From positions 186,001-250,000 of the forward strand of contig NZ_CAJTXD010000002.1 in the NCBI RefSeq assembly GCF_910580175.1: a stretch of 64,000 nucleotides of DNA. Reading direction: 5' to 3'. The notes under the pieces were generated by a model, which made no database searches, had not been told where the DNA came from, and worked only from the letters and a program-made list of their open reading frames with translations. Of this stretch, positions 7,916-15,678 are shown one piece after another. Origin of the DNA: an uncultured Alistipes sp. (GTDB lineage: Bacteria > Bacteroidota > Bacteroidia > Bacteroidales > Rikenellaceae). Made by a program: the position numbers and the translations under genes. The number at the start of each line of letters is the position of its first letter. The stretch's first letter is position 1.

Positions 7916-8863
7916 TCACAAGTGGAACGATACGCCCAACCCGATCGAAAGCGGGTTGATCCGGAAATTCATGTTGCTGGTGCGCAGGTCGGCGGTTTGT
8001 ACCTGATTTTTTACCTGGTGGCTGTGTGTGTAGCTGATACCCATCACGCCGATGTTCACTTCGATGGCCACGAAGTTGGTCGCGAAGGCGATCAGTCCTG
8101 GCGAGACGCCCAGCGCGATCGACGTGCCGGTTTCATAGGTGCCTCTGACCGGCGAGTCGGCTGCGAACTTGGTCTGGTGTCCGCCTGCCGTGAGCGACAT
8201 TTCGTTGAACAGCGCGAAGCGTTTGTTGCGCCCCAGAGGGATGTATTGGCGCCAGATCGCCGCCACGGAGTAGGAGTGCTTGAGCGAATAGTAATATTCT
8301 GCCGTGATGTTGGTGCCCGACTCTTCGTCGCCGAGGTTCAGGGCGCCGCCGTTTACCCGCAGCAGGGTGCGCGAGTAGATGAAGCGCATGCCGAACGCCA
8401 TGTTGTCGCGCGGGGCATAGCCGATCAGCGGGCTGATCTTGAAAGTGTAGCCGTCCGAATCGATTCCTTCGATGATCAGGAACGTATAGCTGCTGTTCAC
8501 GTGTGTCGAATAGGAGGCCGTGCCGCCGAAAATCCATTGTCCTGCGGGGACGAACACATGTTTTACGTCGACCAGACCGCGGCGCTCACGCAATTCGTTG
8601 ATCGTCGGCGAATCTGCCGTATCCTCGGATTCTTGCTGTTTGTCCGCAGCGTTTGCCGCATCGCCGCCTGGTGGGAGGGGTTCCGGAACTGCTCCTGCTG
8701 TCGGAACGCGATCCGTTCGTGCGGAGTTCCCGGTTGCCAGGGCTTGTTCTGTTTGACGGGGCGTTCCCTGCATCCGCGGGGCTGCGGTCTCCGTTCGGGC
8801 ATGCGCGTGGGGACACATGCCTGCCAGGGCTAAGGTCAATATGGCGTTGCGGAAAAGTCCCAT
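7916..8863 (-). CDS. outer-membrane beta-barrel protein, paralogue B
   Basis: Product of 315 residues with signal peptide MGLFRNAILTLALAGMCPHA, a low-complexity linker rich in A, P, G and E to about residue 85, and a barrel domain. Shared blocks with paralogue A include PLIGYAPRDNMAFGMRF (A: PFVGYFYRDNRCIGVRF), YIPLGRNKRFALFNEMSL (A: YVPLDEKGRFAVFGEIEL) and a C-terminus with NMNFRINPLSIGLGVSFHL. It ends in an aliphatic/aromatic strand typical of barrel insertion. It lies 16 bases after the DUF4493-PCMD gene and its stop is 14 bases before the paralogue A start. The function of this barrel family is unknown to me. Confidence 0.8.
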   Translation of the reverse strand: MGLFRNAILTLALAGMCPHAHARTETAAPRMQGTPRQTEQALATGNSARTDRVPTAGAVPEPLPPGGDAANAADKQQESEDTADSPTINELRERRGLVDVKHVFVPAGQWIFGGTASYSTHVNSSYTFLIIEGIDSDGYTFKISPLIGYAPRDNMAFGMRFIYSRTLLRVNGGALNLGDEESGTNITAEYYYSLKHSYSVAAIWRQYIPLGRNKRFALFNEMSLTAGGHQTKFAADSPVRGTYETGTSIALGVSPGLIAFATNFVAIEVNIGVMGISYTHSHQVKNQVQTADLRTSNMNFRINPLSIGLGVSFHL

Positions 8864-8879
8864 GTTGTGCGTTTGCGGT

Positions 8880-11078
8880 TTAGTAGACCAGTTCGATGTC
8901 GTCGAGATACATTTCGCTCGACGTCGAGCCGGTAAAGTAGTCGCCGTATTTGCTGGCCGAGGCGGTCAGCATCAGGTAGTCGGGCTTTTCGCCCTCGTAT
9001 TCTTCGTTGTATGTCAGGTTCAGCGTGATTTTCGTCCAGTCGGGGCAGGCGGTCGTGTTGTCCGGTTCCCACGAAGCCCATGCGATGATATGGCCGTCGG
9101 TGCGGTCGTTATCGCTCTTCGTGCCGTTGAGCGCTGTGCAGTAGCTCATCGTCTTCGAATTGGCGGCGAAGTCGAGGAACGTTTCCGGCCTTTTGGTCGC
9201 AACGACGTGCGGCCCGCCCATCTTGCACAGACAGATGTAGACCTGGCTCACGTCCGACTGGCCTTTTTGTATATGGGCCGGTGCGTTGTCGCCGCGTTGG
9301 TCGATCGTGCCGATCGTACCCTTGTACCAGAACGTCAGCTGCTTGGGCCGGTAGGTAAAGTCGAACGGCTTGCCGAATCCGATCACGCCGTCCATGCCGT
9401 CGGTGTCCAGGTATTTGCCCACGAAGATGTTGCCTGCCGCGAATCGGCCGATGCCGAAGAGCGAGGCTTTCTGCGACTTGAGTCTCGCCGAACTGCTGCC
9501 CGAGGAACCCGGGCGCGGGTCGTTCTGTTGGGTCGTGACATCGATATTTGCTTTCGATGAGCCGTGGTTGCCCGTGTCCCACCATTGGTCGTTGCGGTCG
9601 TTGTCCGTCAGGTAGGGCAGTATGGGTTTGCTTCCCGACCATGTTTCGAATCCGGCGTTGTAGATCTGCGGGCCTGACGGATAGGCTGCCGTCCGCATGT
9701 TTCCGATCGCTGTTCCGTCGAGCACGAGCCGGTATTCGTAAGTCGCATCCAAGGCCGCAGGCGTCGGGGTCGAGTAGGTGTCGGCATCTTCGGTCTGTTC
9801 CATGGCGATCGCTTCCCATGATGTGTCGCCTTGCCGGCGGTATTCCATCTTTACGTCCGTTGCCGGGCGCAGCACATAGGCGCGCCACTTCCGGTCGTCG
9901 AACCACGGATCGGCCGCTGGCGCCAAAGCTCCTTGCGTACGTACGGTCATCGTCTTGGTGCCTTCGCCGCCGTCCTCGTCGATCGCCGTGATGGTCAGCA
10001 CATGATTTCCGCCGCCGAACCGGGCGAAGAACTTCCCGCCGAGCGCCACGGTCATGTTCGTCGGATCCGCCACCTCCACGGCGATGCCGTCGTTGTTCTC
10101 CGGCGCCGTTTCGGCCGGAATTTCGTAGGTGGTGCCGCCGGTTTCGATCCGTACCAGCGCCATGTCGCCGATCGAACTGATCGCAAAGACGATCGGTTCC
10201 GTGCTGAAACGCTGCAATTCGGCCATGTCGAAGCCCTGGCCTGCGATCTGCGGATTGGGGATGAAAGTGATCGGGTCGTCTATCTCGTCCAGCGTCTGAT
10301 CCAGTGTCAAGCTGAAATCCAGCTGGCCGCCCAGGTCTTTCGAGTACTTCAGCCGCAGTTCGTAGCAGCATCCCGGTTCCGTAGATATGGCTTTCGAACT
10401 CCCTTTCGTCACTTCCAGCGGCTCGCCGTTCTTTTCGCCCTTGCCGTAGAAGTTCCAGTAGAGCGTCGTCGCCGTTTCCGGCAGGATGAAGTAGCCCGTT
10501 TTCGTCTTTTCGAATTGCAGGTACGGCCCCTTGCCCGTCGCGGGATTCGCCGCCGTCGCTTCGTCGAACGCTACCGTCGTGCGGTAGGTCTCCTTGAACG
10601 TCGCTGCGATCGTCGGATCGTAGATCACTTTCACGATCGTGTTGACGATGCGGCACTCCACCTTTACCGACGTCGGTTTCCCAGCTTCGATGCGGAACTC
10701 CTGCTCGCCTTTGTAGGTCGCCTCGTCGAACGAGGCTTCGGCCTGGCTGCCGGCTTCCACGGCGATCGAGTAGTCGCCCGCCAGCAGCCACAGCGATGCG
10801 GGCATTTCCGAACGGGCGTTGTAACGGCGGATCAATTCTTTGGCCGGTTCGCCCTCGGCGTTCAGCGTGTGCTTGTAGATACGGATGGCGCAGCGGTTCC
10901 ACGGATATTGTGTGTCGTCGTACTGCGCGCGGGTCTGCGGCGTGCCGATGGCGAACGTGGCGCACCCCTCGTTCGGATTCGCCGTGTCCGGCAGGGACTT
11001 GTCTTTCGTGCAGGCGAGACTTCCGAGCATAAGGCAGCCCCAGAGCAGAATATGTGCGGTTCTCTGTTTCATCTTCAT
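8880..11078 (-). CDS. DUF4493 and PCMD domain lipoprotein
   Basis: Product of 732 residues. The signal MKMKQRTAHILLWGCLMLGSLAC ends in a lipobox with Cys23. The N-terminal third has the DUF4493 layout: a TR-containing start, an LLAGDYSIAVEAG segment, YKGEQEFRIEAGKPTSVKV and the VNTIVKVIYD strand. The middle has an Ig-like repeat ending GNHVLTITAIDEDGGEGTKT and a fibronectin-III-like module near residue 400. From about residue 473 (YNAGFETWSG) to the end is a PCMD domain. Family names are from recognition of the pattern, not a search. It is probably anchored and exposed on the cell surface. It lies 13 bases after the preceding gene, so it is part of the operon. Confidence 0.82.
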   Translation of the reverse strand: MKMKQRTAHILLWGCLMLGSLACTKDKSLPDTANPNEGCATFAIGTPQTRAQYDDTQYPWNRCAIRIYKHTLNAEGEPAKELIRRYNARSEMPASLWLLAGDYSIAVEAGSQAEASFDEATYKGEQEFRIEAGKPTSVKVECRIVNTIVKVIYDPTIAATFKETYRTTVAFDEATAANPATGKGPYLQFEKTKTGYFILPETATTLYWNFYGKGEKNGEPLEVTKGSSKAISTEPGCCYELRLKYSKDLGGQLDFSLTLDQTLDEIDDPITFIPNPQIAGQGFDMAELQRFSTEPIVFAISSIGDMALVRIETGGTTYEIPAETAPENNDGIAVEVADPTNMTVALGGKFFARFGGGNHVLTITAIDEDGGEGTKTMTVRTQGALAPAADPWFDDRKWRAYVLRPATDVKMEYRRQGDTSWEAIAMEQTEDADTYSTPTPAALDATYEYRLVLDGTAIGNMRTAAYPSGPQIYNAGFETWSGSKPILPYLTDNDRNDQWWDTGNHGSSKANIDVTTQQNDPRPGSSGSSSARLKSQKASLFGIGRFAAGNIFVGKYLDTDGMDGVIGFGKPFDFTYRPKQLTFWYKGTIGTIDQRGDNAPAHIQKGQSDVSQVYICLCKMGGPHVVATKRPETFLDFAANSKTMSYCTALNGTKSDNDRTDGHIIAWASWEPDNTTACPDWTKITLNLTYNEEYEGEKPDYLMLTASASKYGDYFTGSTSSEMYLDDIELVY

Positions 11079-11091
11079 CGTGCGGATCGTG

Positions 11092-12834
11092 TCAGTTCAC
11101 ATGCAGCATGATCGTTTCCGTAGTCTCGTGTCCCTGCTCGTCGATGACCGTCAGGCGGAAGTCCGTGTCGCCCTTGAACGAGTCGAGCATCGGGATGAAT
11201 TTCGAGATCGAGAATTGCAGCTCGGTCTTGCCCGTCACGTCGGCGCCCGTCGGGAAGCCGAAACCTTCGAGCGTGGCCGTGAGTCCTGCTTTCGAGGCTT
11301 CGGGATCCGCCAGGTCGAAGCGGGTGGGCATCAGGTCGCCCAGCTCTTCGGCCAGGACTCCTTCGATGCTTACGATGAGCGATTTCACGCCTTGCGTCGC
11401 CGTCGCCTTGATGTTGACTTCCATTCCCTCGAACGTGTCGTAGCGCTGCTTGATGTCGTAGTTATTGCCGTCTTTGTCTTTGCCTTCCCATTTGATCCGC
11501 GGATCGGCTCCGGCCGAACGGTCGACGATGATGGTCAGAGCGAACGTGCTTTTGAGTCCGGCTTCGTTGGCGATGGTCATCGTGAACGTGTGGGCGCCCT
11601 CGTAGTCGAAGAGTACCTTCATCAGCTCCTTGAGCGGGAACGTGCGCTCCGTTACGTTCAGATTGATGGCCGGAAATCCCCACGAACGCAGCGCTGTGCG
11701 GGCCACGCCCTCGACGGTAAACATGTCTTTGGGTTCGGTAAGCTCCGCTGCGTTGAGCAGGTTCTGGAATGCCGTGTTGTCGGTCGCCGTTTCGACGACG
11801 AACGAGGTCATGGGCGTAGGCGTCGTCACGGTAAAGTCGCACGGCTCGTTGAAGTAGCCGTTGGCGTCGAACTTGTCGGCATTCAGCATAAAAGGCACAT
11901 CGAACGAGTGTGCCGGCCACACCAGTTTCGGCGCGTCGGGGTCGTTTTCGTCCGGAATCTTCTCCTCGCAGATCGTCGCCAGGGTAACCACGTCGATTTC
12001 GACCGGCTTGCCGAAAATCCATGTTTCCACTTCGGCGCTGATGATGATCGTGCCGTCCTCGGCGTGCTGGAGGTTCACTTCGATGTTGCGCCACTCGCCC
12101 GCCTTGGCGTTCGTGGCCACATGGATCGGCTGGCGGGTAATCTGCTTGCCGTCGAAGACGGTCGTCAGATAGAGCGTCAGGGTGTTGTTCTTCCCTTCCT
12201 TCGGTTTCAGGTAGCCTGCGCGTTCCGGATATTTGCCTTCGAAGAGCAGCGACCGGTCGTCGTCCAGCATCAGCTCGGACGATGTGTCGTCGCTCATGGT
12301 CGCCAGCAGCGTGTCCTTGTAGGAGACCGTCGCACGGATCGAAAGCTGGCGGCAAACCATGTCATGAAGTTCGGTCGGCAGGCCTTTCAGAATGGCGAAA
12401 TCCTGGTCGGCGCCATAGGTCGGCGTATTCGGGTCGCCCTCCCATGCCACGTCGGGCGTATCGCCGGAGCGTACCGAGAGCGTGTAGCTGCCCACCGGCA
12501 GTTCGATCGTCTCCGCCCGGTCGGCATAGGCGAAGTCGGTCGTTGCCGCGCCGTTGCGATCGAGCACTTCCACGGGGTTGCCTTGCGCATCCAGAATCCG
12601 GACGCGGTAAGTCCCGAGGTCGGTATTCGCCCCGCGGGTTTTCACGGGGCCGATCTCTTCCACGCGTTGTTCGATCGTCGCCTCCAGGTTTGCCAGGGAG
12701 AGATAGCCCACATTGCGCAGGTCGACGTTGCCGCCGTTTCCTCCTTCGAATCCCGAGGTCTCATTCACGCAGGCATGGAGCAGCAAGGCCATGCCGAGAA
12801 GTACCGGGAAGTATCTTTGCAGGTTTGTTTTCAT
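11092..12834 (-). CDS. DUF4493 lipoprotein with Ig-like repeats
   Basis: Product of 580 residues. MKTNLQRYFPVLLGMALLLHAC is a lipoprotein signal. DUF4493-like features follow: GYLSLANLEATIE, LPVGSYTLSVRSGD and the RQLSIRATVSY strand. The second half carries Ig- or cadherin-like segments ending in AHTFTMTIANEAGLKSTFAL and DFRLTVIDEQGHETTETI, which resemble the repeat in the DUF4493-PCMD protein downstream. No enzyme motif is visible. It sits 12 bases after the shorter DUF4493 gene and 13 before the next. A structural or adhesive surface subunit is likely, but unproven. Confidence 0.8.
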   Translation of the reverse strand: MKTNLQRYFPVLLGMALLLHACVNETSGFEGGNGGNVDLRNVGYLSLANLEATIEQRVEEIGPVKTRGANTDLGTYRVRILDAQGNPVEVLDRNGAATTDFAYADRAETIELPVGSYTLSVRSGDTPDVAWEGDPNTPTYGADQDFAILKGLPTELHDMVCRQLSIRATVSYKDTLLATMSDDTSSELMLDDDRSLLFEGKYPERAGYLKPKEGKNNTLTLYLTTVFDGKQITRQPIHVATNAKAGEWRNIEVNLQHAEDGTIIISAEVETWIFGKPVEIDVVTLATICEEKIPDENDPDAPKLVWPAHSFDVPFMLNADKFDANGYFNEPCDFTVTTPTPMTSFVVETATDNTAFQNLLNAAELTEPKDMFTVEGVARTALRSWGFPAINLNVTERTFPLKELMKVLFDYEGAHTFTMTIANEAGLKSTFALTIIVDRSAGADPRIKWEGKDKDGNNYDIKQRYDTFEGMEVNIKATATQGVKSLIVSIEGVLAEELGDLMPTRFDLADPEASKAGLTATLEGFGFPTGADVTGKTELQFSISKFIPMLDSFKGDTDFRLTVIDEQGHETTETIMLHVN

Positions 12835-12846
12835 GATCGGGTGTTG

Positions 12847-13743
12847 TTAGCGGAGCCGTTGCGATATGGGATCGGGTTTGGCGTCGTCGTTGAGTTCTTC
12901 GTCGATGGTTTCCGTGCGGATCGGGACATCGTTCAGCGTGATGACCACTGCGTCGGTGCTGCCCGCGTCCGAGAGATCGAATGTGTAGGTATAGAGCGTG
13001 GAGGCTTCCGGTGCGGCGTTTATCGTGTCGGCGAACTTCACGGTCTGCGCCTCCATCGAGGCCGAGGGACGTTGCTTGGTCGCCTCGCCCGAGATCGTGA
13101 AAGCCGCCGGGCGGATGTAGTGGTAGATTTCGGATGTCGCAGGGTCTTCGGCCGTGTAGCCGACCGTAAATTCGTTGCCTGCGGCGGTCGTCAGTTTGAA
13201 AGTCGCGCCGTTGGCGAAATACCCCTTGAACCGGTCGGTAAATGCAATCCGCACGATCGTGTTCATGACCCGGGCCTTGATTCTCACGTTCGTAGGCTCG
13301 ATGCCCGCCAGTACGCGCAGGCGTGCGGAGCCTTCGAAGTAGGGGAGGTCGATCCCCTCGGGTATCGCGTCGATGCCGACATATTCGTCGCCCGAGAAGA
13401 GCGTTACTATATAGTCTGTGGCCCACAGCCAGTCGTTGTGCGGGTCGTAGAGAGCGGCTGCGGCCCAGCTCTGCAAGAAATCGTAGGTCGGGTCGGCGCT
13501 TTCGATCCGCAGTCCCAGCTCTTTGGCCTTGGGGATCGTGTAAGCTCCTTCGGGCAGGGGTACCTGTCCCGTATGATCTGCGCCCGACGAGGTGCGGGCG
13601 CGAGCGGTGGTCTCGACCGTGGTCGAACACTCGGCCGTCAGCGCCAGCGTGCCGTAACCTGCGGCCGGAGCGTCGTACTCCGCTTTTTTCGAGCAGGCGC
13701 CGACCGTCAGGGCCGTCAGGGCCAGTATTGCGAATCTTTTCAT
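12847..13743 (-). CDS. DUF4493 lipoprotein (single-domain)
   Basis: Product of 298 residues. MKRFAILALTALTVGAC is a lipoprotein signal with lipobox VGAC. The mature protein begins with the DUF4493 opening GYGTLALTAECST, continues with a short P/E-rich stretch, LPYFEGSARLRVLAGIEP and VMNTIVRIAFTDRFKGYF, and ends in a two-strand segment. The family is widespread in Bacteroidales surface operons and has no assigned function that I know. The start was chosen at the ATG that begins the signal peptide; the frame stays open upstream through the neighbouring gene but has no signal there. The gap to the fimbrillin-like gene is 14 bases. Confidence 0.8.
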   Translation of the reverse strand: MKRFAILALTALTVGACSKKAEYDAPAAGYGTLALTAECSTTVETTARARTSSGADHTGQVPLPEGAYTIPKAKELGLRIESADPTYDFLQSWAAAALYDPHNDWLWATDYIVTLFSGDEYVGIDAIPEGIDLPYFEGSARLRVLAGIEPTNVRIKARVMNTIVRIAFTDRFKGYFANGATFKLTTAAGNEFTVGYTAEDPATSEIYHYIRPAAFTISGEATKQRPSASMEAQTVKFADTINAAPEASTLYTYTFDLSDAGSTDAVVITLNDVPIRTETIDEELNDDAKPDPISQRLR

Positions 13744-13757
13744 GGGTTGCCTGTCGT

Positions 13758-15485
13758 TTATTGTACGATCGTTACGCGGACGTTGTCCATGTAGAAATAG
13801 AATGTTTTTGCGGTTACCAGCCCCGAGTTGTAGGTTCCGAACCAGCTCAAACGGATTCCCGATACGCAGTTCCGTATCGTGTAGTCTTTGTGCGTGGGCA
13901 TGTTCGTCGGCGAGCCCGATGCATCCGGAGCAAAGGATTCCACTTCGTTTTCCGGCGGAGTGCGGTTGTCGTATCCGCGTCCGCCTGCTATCGGGCCGCT
14001 CTGCGTTGTCCACCCGAACGTGCATTTCGAGTTGTTCGTCGAGCCGATGTCGTAGGATACGGAGAGTGTGACGGTTCTGCCGCTTCGCAATGGCAGCGGC
14101 GGCGTATCGACGCGACCGTATTTGTTGTCTTGGCGTCCTACTATGGTGCTCGACCCGATGTAGGTTCTGAATTCCAGCGACTGCTGGTCGGTTTTCCAGC
14201 GGCTGCCGGTCCAGCCCGGCAGGCCGGCGTCGGTCATCTCCTGGGCAGAGCCTCCGTTCTCGTCGGCGTAATTGCTTACTGGAATCGTTTCGCTGAAATC
14301 TTCGAAGAACAGGTAGGGCGCTGCGATCGTGCAGCCGGCTGCCGTGACGTCGCGCACGTCGCAGCGTTTGCCGTAGACCCCTTCGGTGTTTTCCGAAGCG
14401 GTGCCGAGACCCACTTGCATGCCGTTGGCGAAAGTTTGGTCGTTGAAGATGCGGGCCGTGAATGTTCCGTCGCTGTTCTTGACGAATGTTTTCAGTGTGC
14501 GGCACCTCCCCAGAGCCGGGAATTCGTAGCCGGCCGGCATCGTCAGCGAGTCGATCTGCGTTACCGTCTCGCCCAGGTGCGAGGGGTCGATCGTGATGCG
14601 GAAGTCTGCTTGCGGACGCGCTTCGGCGATAGTCAGGTTCACGGGCGTGATGACGCCGGCCCGGCAGTCGTCGAAGCCGGCGGTCGTCAGCGGCCACGAG
14701 AATTCCGTGCCGTCGGTCGCTGTGAAGCGCACTTCTCCCCCCCGCAGATCGGCCGGGGCGAGGTAGACCCAGAACGTGTCGCCCTCGTCGATCGGTTCGG
14801 CGAACTCCAGCGTTACCGCGTCGGAGGTCGCCGCCATTTCGGGCGCGGCTTCCGGAGCGGTCAAGTCCCAGGTCATGCGTCCCGTTACAGGATGCGGGAA
14901 TTCGATGTGCAGCCGTTCGATGGGGCTGCCCAGCCGGTTGCGGCCCTGCGGAACGGTAATTTTCAGCACATGCACCTTGTGGTGGAAGCGCAACGTTACT
15001 TCGTTGAGTATCTCCTCCTGGAGTTCGGCCCCTTGCGTTGCGGCCAGCATGATGTCGAGCTGACCGTTCCACGCGCCGTTCTGCACGGACGGGATCGTGT
15101 AGGTCACTTTCGTGCCGGCGGCCGTTTCGGGCAGCGGGTAGGCGCCATAATATGTATAGGTGCCTGCGGCCATCGGATCGACCATGCCGACGAACATGCC
15201 TTTGTCGGGCGATTCCTTGCGATACCAGAACCGGAACGGCACCTGTTCGAATGCCGGTGCATCGGCGCCGTAGGCCCACAGCGCCAGCCGGTCGCCCTTG
15301 ACCCAGCAGGCGGCACCGTCGTCGCCCAGTGCCGTGCGCGTCGCCGGCGCATCGATCCTCACTTCCATTCGGCGGCGCGTGTCGGTGCCGTCCGTCGGTC
15401 GGGCCGCTTCCTTATGGCATGCCGCACCCGTCGCGGCCAGCGCCGCGAACATGGACAATATGGACAACCGTTTGATTCGTATCAT
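13758..15485 (-). CDS. fimbrillin-family lipoprotein (first gene of surface operon)
   Basis: Product of 575 residues from MIRIKRLSILSMFAALAATG, a lipoprotein signal ending at AAC. The N-terminal half has fimbrillin (Mfa-like) features: ATRTALGDDGAACWVKGDRL, YGAYPLPETAAGTK, LRFHHKVHVLKITVP and a second domain with FWVYLAPADLRGGE. From about residue 400 (LFFEDFSETIP) there is a separate C-terminal module resembling a jelly-roll ligand-binding or anchor domain. An upstream ATG at 15572 would add 29 non-signal residues and was rejected. It is preceded by an imperfect -7 element and opens the seven-gene operon. Whether it polymerises like true fimbriae is unknown; the extra C-terminal module suggests a tip or cell-wall role. 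Confidence 0.78.
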   Translation of the reverse strand: MIRIKRLSILSMFAALAATGAACHKEAARPTDGTDTRRRMEVRIDAPATRTALGDDGAACWVKGDRLALWAYGADAPAFEQVPFRFWYRKESPDKGMFVGMVDPMAAGTYTYYGAYPLPETAAGTKVTYTIPSVQNGAWNGQLDIMLAATQGAELQEEILNEVTLRFHHKVHVLKITVPQGRNRLGSPIERLHIEFPHPVTGRMTWDLTAPEAAPEMAATSDAVTLEFAEPIDEGDTFWVYLAPADLRGGEVRFTATDGTEFSWPLTTAGFDDCRAGVITPVNLTIAEARPQADFRITIDPSHLGETVTQIDSLTMPAGYEFPALGRCRTLKTFVKNSDGTFTARIFNDQTFANGMQVGLGTASENTEGVYGKRCDVRDVTAAGCTIAAPYLFFEDFSETIPVSNYADENGGSAQEMTDAGLPGWTGSRWKTDQQSLEFRTYIGSSTIVGRQDNKYGRVDTPPLPLRSGRTVTLSVSYDIGSTNNSKCTFGWTTQSGPIAGGRGYDNRTPPENEVESFAPDASGSPTNMPTHKDYTIRNCVSGIRLSWFGTYNSGLVTAKTFYFYMDNVRVTIVQ

Positions 15486-15678
15486 CGTCAGTGTTGTTCG
15501 AAATCGCTGTAAAAGTACGCAACAATTTCCCTGAACGAAAATAAATTCAACGAACGCCGGGTTTTTCATCACGAATCCGGCGTTTCCGGAGCCATCCGAG
15601 TGTTCTGTCGCCGGAGCGGATACGCTGCGGAGCGCCCTGGCTGTCGGGCCGATGCTGGATATGAACCTTTTGCAGGGA
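15486..15678. other. intergenic gap upstream of the surface operon
   Basis: No gene. On the minus strand TACTTTTA at 15517-15510 is one base off the -7 consensus and lies 24 bases before the fimbrillin-like start. An 8-bp inverted repeat (AACGCCGG at 15553-15560 with CCGGCGTT at 15577-15584, loop 16) could act as a terminator for the S9 peptidase gene upstream or as an operator. Both are weak. Confidence 0.35.

Noticed and set aside
12847..15279. An 810-codon frame joining the small DUF4493 gene to upstream sequence
   Set aside because: The upstream part is the fimbrillin-like gene in the wrong frame; the signal peptide at 13743 is the real start.
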